Below, piece by piece: positions 7,485-15,715 of a DNA stretch of 54,872 bases. The notes beneath the pieces are model-generated. The model saw only the letters and a list, made by a program, of their open reading frames with translations. It was not told the origin of the DNA and did no database searches. The DNA comes from Bacteroidales bacterium UBA1189 (GTDB taxonomy: Bacteria; Bacteroidota; Bacteroidia; Bacteroidales; Bacteroidaceae), in the NCBI GenBank assembly GCA_002309805.1, contig DBYJ01000030.1, forward strand, positions 1 through 54,872, given 5' to 3'. Position 1 is the stretch's first letter. The number at the start of each line of letters is the position of its first letter. The position numbers and the translations under genes were made by a program.

Positions 7485-7588
7485 CAGCGATTTTGAAACA
7501 CATGTAAGAAGAGAAATACCATTTCATTAAAAGGAAGGCAAAAAACAATCAGGTTGAAATATCCATTTATAAAACATCACAAAAAAAC

Positions 7589-9754
7589 ATGTATACCGAT
7601 TTTACATTAAAGAATTTCAGAGTTTTTGACGAAGAAGGAATCAATGTACCTCTCCGTCCGATTACCATTTTGACAGGATGCAACAATAGCGGGAAAAGTA
7701 GCATTACTAAGGCTTTGTGCTTATTAAAAGATTTTTGTCATCAAATTGAATCTGATGTTGAGGACGGGAAAAATATTCGGCTCGAACGTTACAAAATGGA
7801 TTTCCATAAAAAGCCCAATGATATTTTGGGGAACTTTGATCTAGTGGTTCATCATCAATGCAAACAAGATGAAACAGAGAACAAAGAAAATACAGAGGCG
7901 AATAACTCTGAATGTAAACGCGTAACTTTTGAAGTTGTCGTTGAATCTTCGTGGTTTTTACAAGATGTCATTTTACATCTTGAATTTGCGCCGCTTGATA
8001 GGGACGAACTAAATAACGGGTATCTTCATTTGTGTTCCATAAGAACCCTTGATGGAAAGGAAATCTATAGTGCTTCAAACAAAGATAAAGCTTCTATGGA
8101 TTTTAGTGGTGTAAAGAAATCAATGCTTCATTTCTTATATGGACAATATGCTCTTTCAAAGTGGCAAATGGAAGTGGACTATCGTGCAGCAACTTTAGAA
8201 GGACCAGCTGGTGAAGATGAGGACTTAAAACTATTTAATGACTATTGGGATTTAATATTAAACAACCTGGGAGCGGCGGCATTAATCTATACTTTAGAAT
8301 GGCAAATCTCCCACGGCTATCACACTTGGAAAGATGGTGTAGAAGGATCTGCGTCTGCAATTTTGAAGGAGGCAGAAAGGTCGTTTGTTGAAAATAGCCC
8401 CCAAATGAACGTTTATGCTTATTTTCCTTGTCTTGAATTATTTCAGAATATCAACAAAAGCGAGGTAAGAAAGGCTATTAATGAAAAAATGAAATCTCAA
8501 AAAACTGGAGACTCCTCTTTTACTAGAAAGATTATAGACCTGCTATTAGACTCTTTTGAAGAAAGTGAGGCTGAGACTTTACATGAATTTATTAGGAGTG
8601 AAGAGGATAAAGTATATTTTATTAATGATAAAGTTTTTGGTTGGGGTTCCAGAGGGGAATTCCCTCTTCCTTCTTATCCTTCTATTGTGCCGTATAGATT
8701 GAACGAAATCTATGGCGAGGTAGAAGATCTGCCTGAAAAGGCCGATTGGCCAGTCGTTGTAAAGGCCATGGATATTCTAAATCAACTGATGACAGATACG
8801 GATAAAAGCTATTTGAGTTTTCACGAAGTGAATTGTTATGAATACTATAAGTCAGAAAGATTTCTTTCTGATTGTATTAGAAGTGCAATTGAGGATATTT
8901 TTGCAAAGATAATGCCTGGTTCTTTTACCTATTCTCCTACAACAATTGTACGCCCTCAAAGACTCTATTCGTTGGAAGATGATAGCGATTTTACAAATAC
9001 TTTAAAAAGGTATTTTGAACTTAAAAGATTATGGATTTCAGAAGTAGAAGACGATAGTCTATGGAAATTCAGGCATAAGGATCAAGAAAAGCATCAACCG
9101 TGTTCGTTTATTAACAAGTGGCTGTGTCAGCTTGGTATAGCGCACCACATAGACATAAAGACACATGCGAATGGATACGGCGCTACCATCCATTTGTTCG
9201 ACAATGATAAAGACGAGGAGGGAATGCTACTGGCAGACAAAGGATTTGGCGTTCTGCAGCTATTCGCTTTCCTCCTCAAAATAGAGAATGCTATTTTAGA
9301 GTCTCAAATCAATGACGTAAGATATCCTAATTATACAAATGGCTTAAGCGATAAGGTAATTAGTGTTTTGAGAACATACAACCAACTCCATCCTATTACA
9401 ATAGCTTTAGAGGAACCAGAGTGTCATTTGCATCCTTTATTGCAATCGCAATTTGCCGATATCATTGCCGATGCATATGCTGAATATGGTATTCATTTCT
9501 TAATAGAAAGTCATAGCGAATACTTTATCCGAAGACTGCAAATCATTGTTTCTCAAAAGAGGATTAAAAATGAAGAAGTGTCATTGTTATATGTAAATCC
9601 TCAGAATCGTCCTTCACATATTCCAGCAATAACTGATATAGGCATTGAACCCGACGGGACGTTAAGAAACGAGTTCGGCTCTGGCTTCTTCGATGAATCC
9701 ACACGTTTAAGTAAAGAACTGTTTAAGGTCAAGAAGGACGAAAATGAGGAATAA
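7589..9754 (+). CDS. AAA15/OLD-like ATPase, DUF3696 type
   Basis: This 721-aa protein opens with MYTDFTLKNFRVF, the usual start of SMC/OLD-like ATPases. It has Walker A GCNNSGKSS (residues 30-38), a long, poorly conserved insert region (about 60-520), a signature-like LADKGFGVLQLFAFLLKI near 547, Walker B IALEEPECHLHP near 603 and the His-loop LIESHSEYFIRRL near 638. The tail GIEPDGTLRNEFGSGFFDE matches the DUF3696 ending of AAA15 ATPases. Such ATPases often power or gate a partner effector in phage-defence modules; that role is inference here. No TOPRIM or other nuclease domain follows, so the partner is probably the 435-aa protein whose start overlaps this stop by 11 bp. The gene is AT-rich compared with the flanking chromosome. 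Confidence 0.88.
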   Translation: MYTDFTLKNFRVFDEEGINVPLRPITILTGCNNSGKSSITKALCLLKDFCHQIESDVEDGKNIRLERYKMDFHKKPNDILGNFDLVVHHQCKQDETENKENTEANNSECKRVTFEVVVESSWFLQDVILHLEFAPLDRDELNNGYLHLCSIRTLDGKEIYSASNKDKASMDFSGVKKSMLHFLYGQYALSKWQMEVDYRAATLEGPAGEDEDLKLFNDYWDLILNNLGAAALIYTLEWQISHGYHTWKDGVEGSASAILKEAERSFVENSPQMNVYAYFPCLELFQNINKSEVRKAINEKMKSQKTGDSSFTRKIIDLLLDSFEESEAETLHEFIRSEEDKVYFINDKVFGWGSRGEFPLPSYPSIVPYRLNEIYGEVEDLPEKADWPVVVKAMDILNQLMTDTDKSYLSFHEVNCYEYYKSERFLSDCIRSAIEDIFAKIMPGSFTYSPTTIVRPQRLYSLEDDSDFTNTLKRYFELKRLWISEVEDDSLWKFRHKDQEKHQPCSFINKWLCQLGIAHHIDIKTHANGYGATIHLFDNDKDEEGMLLADKGFGVLQLFAFLLKIENAILESQINDVRYPNYTNGLSDKVISVLRTYNQLHPITIALEEPECHLHPLLQSQFADIIADAYAEYGIHFLIESHSEYFIRRLQIIVSQKRIKNEEVSLLYVNPQNRPSHIPAITDIGIEPDGTLRNEFGSGFFDESTRLSKELFKVKKDENEE

Positions 9755-11051
9755 ACGTGACATATATTGTGACTACCAATTTTGGGAGGCCTTTTATGAC
9801 ATGGAAGACCAGGTTCTCCATGATCGTTCAAGACGGAAACGTTGGGACGCATTTAATGATTTCCTTTCAAGTAATAACATCTACTTTAATGTATCAAAAG
9901 AAAAAATAGATGAGGAGAGTAAAGGGGGACAAAATCTGAGTGAGATATCCAAGGCGAGGGGAGGTGCAGGCATTAAGTTTCTGGATGTTGCATTTCCGCA
10001 GATAGAAACCATGTCTGATGTCGATAATAATCTATTGAACGCTATCTTTCTAACAGTATTGGATGATTCTGAATGTAAAAGACTGTCTTTGCGATTCGGA
10101 ATAATTATTTTTAATCTTTCAATGATTTTTTCCGCAGAACATGTCTATAAAGACAATGGAATATCTTTTTACAGAGCTAATGGACAAAACTGGAGTTTCC
10201 TGAAGGCTTTGAACAGAGAACACCCAGGACTCAATTGTTGCAATTCACTTATAATTACTGATAGATACTTATTATATGATCAAAACGAAAATGCTATTGA
10301 AACAAACCTGAAACCCATTCTTGAGGCATTTTTACCTCAGACAATTGATAATGGCATTTTTTGTACAATCTGCATTTTCGCAGAATATAAAGCCGAATGT
10401 TGTTGTCCTATTGAGGACAAATTGAAAAAACTTGAATTGTTAATTAAGGCATTGCGTCCTAATCTTAAATTCAAGTTAAACATTTTTCATTCATGGTTGC
10501 ACGACAGATCAATTCTTACAAATAATGTCATACTGACATCTGGTGCAGGTTTTGATGTTATTGGAGAAAACGAAGTCGCACTAAAGTTCACAACAACATC
10601 TCTATGTTTCCCTTTTCTATATAATCAAAGTGACAGTAGCATTTATTTAGATTGGATAAGTAACGTTCTTAAGATAAAAAGGAAAAGTAATAATTATAAT
10701 ATTGACTATTGGGGAGAAGAGGAGAAAAAAAATCATTTGTTAGATTATTATGATGCCCCAACACAGTTTAAAACAAAAAGGGGACCGATGAGCGGGCCAA
10801 TATCTTTTGTTGCAGGAAGGGTTGCTGTTGTAAACTATAATTCAAGATTTGTTGCTGGTACTTTTCGCAAGGGAGAGCCAGGTTCGAATGATATGATAAT
10901 CCAGCAACAAAATGGTTTTAAACAAGAGGTTCGTTCTATTAGAGAAGGAGAGTCTATAAGTGACGGAGACTTAGTTGAATATAAGCTGTGCCGCGAATTA
11001 CAAGGAAATAGAAAGATTTATTATGCAGAAGATGTTCATATAAAAAGGTAA
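9744..11051 (+). CDS. Uncharacterised 435-aa partner of the ATPase
   Basis: I do not recognise this family with confidence. The N-terminus (IYCDYQFWEAFYDMEDQ) is rich in aromatic and acidic residues. The middle has SLIITDRYLLYD near 170 and HSWLHDRSILTN near 250 followed by SGAGFDVIG. A DRYLL strand plus an HDRxIxTN motif and GxGFD recalls the degenerate phospholipase-D-like fold of MIT_C-type domains (weak inference). The last 80 residues (ISFVAGRVAVVNY...GDLVEYKL) look like a small beta-barrel such as an OB or cold-shock fold. The start overlaps the ATPase stop by 11 bp and the stop is 4 bp before the WYL gene, so the three are one transcript. An effector or nucleic-acid-binding role is plausible but unproven. 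Confidence 0.8.
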   Translation: MRNKRDIYCDYQFWEAFYDMEDQVLHDRSRRKRWDAFNDFLSSNNIYFNVSKEKIDEESKGGQNLSEISKARGGAGIKFLDVAFPQIETMSDVDNNLLNAIFLTVLDDSECKRLSLRFGIIIFNLSMIFSAEHVYKDNGISFYRANGQNWSFLKALNREHPGLNCCNSLIITDRYLLYDQNENAIETNLKPILEAFLPQTIDNGIFCTICIFAEYKAECCCPIEDKLKKLELLIKALRPNLKFKLNIFHSWLHDRSILTNNVILTSGAGFDVIGENEVALKFTTTSLCFPFLYNQSDSSIYLDWISNVLKIKRKSNNYNIDYWGEEEKKNHLLDYYDAPTQFKTKRGPMSGPISFVAGRVAVVNYNSRFVAGTFRKGEPGSNDMIIQQQNGFKQEVRSIREGESISDGDLVEYKLCRELQGNRKIYYAEDVHIKR

Positions 11052-11055
11052 TGAT

Positions 11056-12141
11056 ATGTTACGACGCAATCTCTTTGATGGCGATGGCTATGCTGCTCTT
11101 TTTGCCAACATTATCTATAAACATTTGAAAAGCCGAAAATGGTTCTCCAATGCGGATGTGATGGCAGAATATATGGGGTTGAGTACCACGGAAGAGCTTC
11201 CATGCACGATATCAAAATGTGCCCATGTAAAGGAACTTACAAAAGCATTTATGGACATCAGAGAAGCCATCGGAGAATCTAATATTGAATGCACAGGAAA
11301 CAATCGCCAAAAGAAATACCGCTATATAGGAACAGACAACGATCCCCTCGCAGATATGCGAAATGCAAAGGTTGTCAACGACCTTAAACAGTATTGGCAA
11401 TTCTGCCAAGACTCGTCAGGATTTTTTCCTACAGCTTGGTTAGATTACTTTTTCAAAGATAGCCAAGACCTTCTGGAGATTAAGGCAAAAAAGCGGAAAG
11501 GCGAGCAAATCCTAAGTGCCAGTTTAGACAGACAATTAAAAAACATTGATTTACTTCCTTTTCTTTATGATGCCATTGCCCATCGTCAAGTGCTATCCAT
11601 TAATTATCAACCCTATGAAGAGGAATGCGTCTGTCTCACTTTTCATCCTCAGTACTTGAAAGAATTTAATGGAAGATGGCATTTGTTTGGTCATGTAGAG
11701 GATGCTCCGTCCAAGTATCCAGTTGATGGTTGTAACCTTGCCATAGATAGAATAGAAGGGAGGCCTCGCGAGATTTATGATAAGCCATACGTATCAGCAC
11801 CGGCAGGTTACTATTCTTATTTTTTTAAAGATATTTTAGGGGTTAGTCATTCAGGTGACAGGATGGTTTATAACCTTCGCGTGCGCGCACACAATCCTAT
11901 TATATTCAAGTTGACAGAAACAAAACCCATACATACGAGCCAAGAAACAATTGTTCCTTTTGGGGAGCATGAAGATGGAACGTATGGAGATTTCTCTGTT
12001 CGCGTGGAGATAAACAATGAGTTTATCGGAAAAATCCTTCAAATGGGTGCTGGCTTGGAGATTATAGCGCCAAAAGAAGCTCGTGAGATTTTCAGGGAAA
12101 GGGTTCAACAATTAGCCTTACTATATACAGAAGAGACGTAA
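11056..12141 (+). CDS. WYL-domain transcriptional regulator
   Basis: The 361-aa protein has an N-terminal winged-helix-like region (about 1-110; KWFSNADVMAEYMGLS reads as a helix-turn-helix). A WYL domain (about 170-250) shows LYDAIAHRQVLSINYQPY, TFHPQYLKEFNGRWHLFGH and NLAIDRIEG. A C-terminal WCX-like part (about 260-350) contains VRAHNPIIFKL and MGAGLEIIAP. WYL proteins sense nucleic acid or nucleotide signals, and several control anti-phage systems (BrxR, CapW as repressors) or the DNA-damage response (PafBC, DriD as activators). It is the third gene of the ATPase operon. The identical inverted repeats ahead of this operon and of the two transcription units that follow are natural candidate targets, at a position that suits activation. 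Confidence 0.9.
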   Translation: MLRRNLFDGDGYAALFANIIYKHLKSRKWFSNADVMAEYMGLSTTEELPCTISKCAHVKELTKAFMDIREAIGESNIECTGNNRQKKYRYIGTDNDPLADMRNAKVVNDLKQYWQFCQDSSGFFPTAWLDYFFKDSQDLLEIKAKKRKGEQILSASLDRQLKNIDLLPFLYDAIAHRQVLSINYQPYEEECVCLTFHPQYLKEFNGRWHLFGHVEDAPSKYPVDGCNLAIDRIEGRPREIYDKPYVSAPAGYYSYFFKDILGVSHSGDRMVYNLRVRAHNPIIFKLTETKPIHTSQETIVPFGEHEDGTYGDFSVRVEINNEFIGKILQMGAGLEIIAPKEAREIFRERVQQLALLYTEET

Positions 12142-12164
12142 AAGACAAATATCAGCAAGGAGTG

Positions 12165-12238
12165 AATGGTTCCAGAATGAAAGGAACCAATAAACAAAGA
12201 AAAAACCTTGCACACATTTTGAACTCGCCTTACCTTTG
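12165..12238 (+). promoter_or_regulatory. Operator-promoter module 2
   Basis: TGGTTCC-N9-GGAACCA (12167-12189), 17 bp, CTTG (12207-12210), 20 bp, TACCTTTG (12231-12238). It begins 26 bp after the WYL stop and reads into the 12309 ORF region. The nine-base centre AGAATGAAA differs from module 3 by one base. Confidence 0.8.
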
Positions 12239-12308
12239 CAGCGTCATTCATCGAAACCACCACGATGATGGCGCTGCAAAACGTTGGTGGAAACAAAAAC
12301 TAAATACT

Positions 12309-12590
12309 ATGATAAGAAAACCTAAAACGAGATCAAACTCTATGGAGAGAGTCAGTTATGCACAAGAGCACCTTCTGCGTCGTATCGTCGAAAAGCGACA
12401 GGCACAATTTGTGCATCGCCATTTTGGTAGAAGCGAAGATTTGCTGACTAAATATATGGTATTGAAAGGAACAAGCGAACGGTTGGCTACAACTGATAGC
12501 GAATGGTTCCAGATTGAAAGGAACCAATGTTTCTCAAGGAACGTTTGCATGACCGAGAAAGCGGCCGTAACTTTGCATCGTCAAAAATGA
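12309..12590 (+). CDS. Possible small basic protein between modules 2 and 3
   Basis: An open frame of 93 codons starts MIRKPKTRSNSMERVSYAQ and contains a helix-forming, strongly basic segment (EHLLRRIVEKRQAQFVHRH). It lies about 65 nt after the predicted start from module 2. The same frame is open further upstream to 12162, but that start lies in the operator. The last 30 codons run through operator-promoter module 3, which argues that the natural gene ended earlier or that the frame is fortuitous. I recognise no family. It could also be the remnant of a gene, or module 2 may drive a non-coding leader. Confidence 0.35.
   Translation: MIRKPKTRSNSMERVSYAQEHLLRRIVEKRQAQFVHRHFGRSEDLLTKYMVLKGTSERLATTDSEWFQIERNQCFSRNVCMTEKAAVTLHRQK
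12502..12575 (+). promoter_or_regulatory. Operator-promoter module 3
   Basis: TGGTTCC-N9-GGAACCA (12504-12526), 17 bp, TTTG (12544-12547), 20 bp, TAACTTTG (12568-12575). It directs the five-gene operon starting at 12619, giving a leader of about 37 nt. Confidence 0.82.
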
Positions 12591-12618
12591 AATAACCGAT
12601 TAAAAACAACAACGAAAA

Positions 12619-13065
12619 ATGGAAAAGAAAGAACTCTCCCTCGTTGCCGCAAAGGCACTTCCGGCCCTCTCGGGCGAGTCACTCACCTACAATGCTGAGA
12701 AGAACGTGTTTCTCACGCTTGGTTACACCAGTGGAGCGGGCAACACCTACTACAAAGCCATTCGGCTCTCCGACCGATTGGCAGTATATTATGACCTTGG
12801 TCAAGGTTATGCCTACACGTTCCTCAATGGCATCACCCTCTTTTGCTGGGATGGTCAGAAGGCAAAAATTATCGGCCAGAAATACTGGGGAGGATGCGAC
12901 TGGAGAATCTTCTCCGAGCAATTCGCCAAGGAACAAAGCATTCTCATGCTTAAGGACTTCCTTAAAGGGCAATTGAAATTGGAGGGGGCAAACGTAAGCG
13001 ATCAAGACTTAGTTGCTTTCTCGCGCTCCCTCATAGAGGAAACTCAACGCAAACAGATAGTATAA
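12619..13065 (+). CDS. Uncharacterised small protein, paralogue 1
   Basis: This 148-aa soluble protein has no signal or membrane segment. The core has alternating hydrophobic strands (YYKAIRLSDRLAVYYDL, YAYTFLNGITLFCWDGQ) followed by helices. It aligns along its length with the next gene product: the strand blocks (YYKAIRLSDR vs YYMGIRFCDR), FCWDGQKAKII vs YAFNGQRMELI, and a C-terminal helix with LKDFLKGQ vs VKDYLNGV. No family is recognised. It is the first gene after module 3, 31 bp before its paralogue and followed by the helicase gene, so a role as a helicase partner is a reasonable inference. Confidence 0.8.
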   Translation: MEKKELSLVAAKALPALSGESLTYNAEKNVFLTLGYTSGAGNTYYKAIRLSDRLAVYYDLGQGYAYTFLNGITLFCWDGQKAKIIGQKYWGGCDWRIFSEQFAKEQSILMLKDFLKGQLKLEGANVSDQDLVAFSRSLIEETQRKQIV

Positions 13066-13096
13066 ACAAAATGTATAACCTAAAACCCTAAAAACA

Positions 13097-13603
13097 ATGG
13101 CAAATCTGACAAAGACCCTCAACAAGAATCTGATTGACACCCTCCTTCCCTCGTTTGGCAATCCTCGTGTTCACATTCCAGTATGGGATGAGAGCCAAAA
13201 GATGTTCATCTGCGACGAATATGAGAGCGCGAACGGTCACCGCTACTATATGGGAATCCGCTTCTGCGACAGAGTGGTAGTAGTTGAAAAAGTCGGACTC
13301 TATCACAGCTGGACTTATATAGACTCCATTGAACTCTATGCCTTCAATGGCCAGAGGATGGAACTCATTCAAAAGCGCGACTACGACAAAGTGTTCCGCA
13401 ACGAAGAGTTTATCCGCCAGGAGTCCGAGCAGATGGTAAAAGATTACCTGAACGGGGTGGCAAAAACTCAGCGCATCAATTCGCCAGAAGAGCAGATTGC
13501 GAAACTGGCCTCAGAACTGATCGACGGATGCTACAAGAGCTTCCTTGACGCGGATTTCAATACTCGCCTTACGCAGATTCTTCCTGCACTTGAACAGAAA
13601 TAA
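13097..13603 (+). CDS. Uncharacterised small protein, paralogue 2
   Basis: This 168-aa protein is a diverged copy of the preceding gene product, with a similar strand-rich core (RYYMGIRFCDRVVVVEKVG, IELYAFNGQRMELI) and an added C-terminal helix pair (SPEEQIAKLASELIDGCYK). It has no signal peptide or known catalytic motif. The two adjacent copies suggest a heterodimer or specialised subunits. It ends 23 bp before the PIF1-like helicase gene in the same operon. Confidence 0.82.
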   Translation: MANLTKTLNKNLIDTLLPSFGNPRVHIPVWDESQKMFICDEYESANGHRYYMGIRFCDRVVVVEKVGLYHSWTYIDSIELYAFNGQRMELIQKRDYDKVFRNEEFIRQESEQMVKDYLNGVAKTQRINSPEEQIAKLASELIDGCYKSFLDADFNTRLTQILPALEQK

Positions 13604-13626
13604 TAAACAACAAAAAAAACAGCATA

Positions 13627-15675
13627 ATGGAGCAAAACAACAACCTTGAGACCGATAGCATTGAGTGGCAGAGAGCTTTTGACCTTGTCGCCAATACGAA
13701 TGTATCATTTTTCCTGACGGGTGAGGCTGGAACAGGAAAGACTAGCTTCCTACGCCATATCCAGCAGGTCGTCAATAAGAACTTCCTTGTTCTGGCACCA
13801 ACCGGCATTGCCGCGCTCACGGCCGAAGGAGAAACCGTTCATTCCTTCTTCGGATTCCCTCTGGAAGCATTGGGTGAAAAGCCCAACTATCAGCTCAGCA
13901 AAGAGAAAAGAATGCTGTTACAGATAGTAGATACTATTATCATTGACGAAGTATCCATGCTGCGTTGTGATCTGGTCGATGCTATTGACTACGTGCTCAG
14001 GCGCGAACTGAAATCGGGGCTACCCTTTGCCGGCAGACAAGTGGTGTTCGTGGGCGACATGTTCCAGCTTCCTCCTGTCGTCAAGAAGAACACTGCCGAC
14101 GCAGACCTATTACAATACAGTTACGGCTCTCTGAATGTCTATTTCCACAAGGCGCATGTTTTCTCGCGTTTCACCCTTCCCAAGATTCAGTTCACCAAAA
14201 TCTATCGTCAAAAGGATAAGATTTTCCAGCAGATTCTTAACAACGTCCGTTATGGCCGCGTTATAGAGGGTGATCTCTACGATTTGAACAAACGCTACGT
14301 CACGACCAGCAACCCCGACAACTATACCATTACACTCAGCCCAACCAACAAAAATGTCGATTTCATTAATGAAGGACGACTTAATGCCCTCGATGGTGAA
14401 GCCGTCACATACGAAGGTGTCATTGATGGTGATTTCAAAAACGATTTGCCTGTTCCAAAAGAACTCACGCTGAAAGTTGGGGCACAGGTAATGTTCTGCC
14501 GTAATGAGTCCCGTCGCCTCTGGGTTAACGGCACCATCGGAATCGTAACAGAGCTGATGGAAGAAGAAATAAAGGTTAAACTTCCCAATGGGGAAGAACA
14601 TGTTGTTGCCCCGACTTCGTGGGAGCACTATCAACAAGTGTTCAATAAAGAGACGAAGAAAATTGACAAAGAGCTCATTGGGAGCTATACACAACTGCCC
14701 GTGAAGCTTGCCTGGGCCATCACCGTCCATAAGAGCCAAGGCTTGACGTTTGAACATATGTGCATCGATCTAAAAGACCGCATGTACACCCCAGGTCAGT
14801 TCTATGTCGCCCTCAGTCGCGTTACCTCGTTGGATGGATTGACCCTCACAACTCCCGTATTACGTGAACATATCAACCAAAACCCCGAAGCAATTGTCTT
14901 TTCTCGTACTTATAACGATGAGAAGCAGATTCTCAATGAGCTTGAGGATGGAAAAATGCTCTACCCTTTCATCCGCAATCATGACTACGATGGGGCAGGC
15001 AAAGCTGCACTCTCGTTGGTCGTGAACAAGATCGCTCAGGATAAACTGCGCGATGCTGCCCTTATGGCAAAGCGGATGTTCGACATGATCGCCTTTGACA
15101 ATTGCTTGCTTGGCACGACGGCCGACGTATCTCTGCTGGCCGACGATGGTATAACAGCCAATTTCCTCAATGCCCTCCTCTGCCTTTACGGGGAACGCTA
15201 TGACGAAGGAATAGCCTATGCTGGTCGAGTGCTCGAACAGCGCACATGTCGCGAGGCCCTCTACATCAAGGCACGTTGCCTCCAGTTGCTCGGTCGTTTT
15301 AGAGAGGCTGATGAAGTCAATGTATGTATTCTTGACGACCTTGATGAAGCTCCCGATCCCAAATTATGTGCATTAGTAGCTGCCGTTAACGAACAGATTG
15401 GAGATCCTGTTCTGGAACTTCTCCAGGAGGTAGTGAAAACGCGGAAGGACTATTTGCCTGCCTATACACGGTTACGCCGTTTCCTTCTTGACAGGGATAT
15501 TATTCTTCCCCGAGTGGAAACTGAAGGAGATGATGATCCTTCGAACGAACTAATTGACTTGTTCAATCAACAAAACGTTTCCGATACGGAATTCTCTTCA
15601 CTCCTCGCCAGCCATTTGTTTGACCAACAGGGAAAAGCTTTACGCGAACAAATCAAAAACGCTACCATTAACTAA
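13627..15675 (+). CDS. PIF1-like DNA helicase with C-terminal helical-repeat extension
   Basis: This 682-aa superfamily 1B helicase shows Walker A GEAGTGKTS (32-40), motif Ia APTGIAALTA, Walker B IIIDEVSML (about 105), VGDMFQLPPV, the IYRQ arginine motif near 192, AWAITVHKSQGLTFE near 366 and YVALSRVTSLDGL near 395. The helicase core ends about residue 425. The remaining 250 residues form a helical region resembling tetratricopeptide repeats (ALYIKARCLQLLGRFREADE). PIF1/RecD2-type enzymes unwind 5'-3' and clear G4 or R-loop structures. Stand-alone bacterial PIF1 genes are often on mobile or defence islands. The repeat tail may dock the small paralogues encoded just upstream (inference). Confidence 0.88.
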   Translation: MEQNNNLETDSIEWQRAFDLVANTNVSFFLTGEAGTGKTSFLRHIQQVVNKNFLVLAPTGIAALTAEGETVHSFFGFPLEALGEKPNYQLSKEKRMLLQIVDTIIIDEVSMLRCDLVDAIDYVLRRELKSGLPFAGRQVVFVGDMFQLPPVVKKNTADADLLQYSYGSLNVYFHKAHVFSRFTLPKIQFTKIYRQKDKIFQQILNNVRYGRVIEGDLYDLNKRYVTTSNPDNYTITLSPTNKNVDFINEGRLNALDGEAVTYEGVIDGDFKNDLPVPKELTLKVGAQVMFCRNESRRLWVNGTIGIVTELMEEEIKVKLPNGEEHVVAPTSWEHYQQVFNKETKKIDKELIGSYTQLPVKLAWAITVHKSQGLTFEHMCIDLKDRMYTPGQFYVALSRVTSLDGLTLTTPVLREHINQNPEAIVFSRTYNDEKQILNELEDGKMLYPFIRNHDYDGAGKAALSLVVNKIAQDKLRDAALMAKRMFDMIAFDNCLLGTTADVSLLADDGITANFLNALLCLYGERYDEGIAYAGRVLEQRTCREALYIKARCLQLLGRFREADEVNVCILDDLDEAPDPKLCALVAAVNEQIGDPVLELLQEVVKTRKDYLPAYTRLRRFLLDRDIILPRVETEGDDDPSNELIDLFNQQNVSDTEFSSLLASHLFDQQGKALREQIKNATIN

Positions 15676-15715
15676 CTTCAAATACTCACCAATAAATCAA
15701 CATCAAACACAAACT

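Larger units (their letters stand above)
6834..7588. other. Gene-free regulatory region ahead of the ATPase/WYL operon
   Basis: No credible gene lies in these 755 bp. They hold ten copies of CACTTACC or its complement (6922-7223), most in two mirrored 11-bp arrays, then promoter P1 (7355-7384), an inverted-repeat operator with promoter P2 (7411-7484), and a leader of about 100 nt before the ATG at 7589. Confidence 0.8.

Noticed and set aside
12162..12308. N-terminal part of a 142-codon frame starting at 12162
   Set aside because: The start and first codons lie in operator-promoter module 2, upstream of the predicted transcription start; only the part from 12309 is kept as a doubtful gene.
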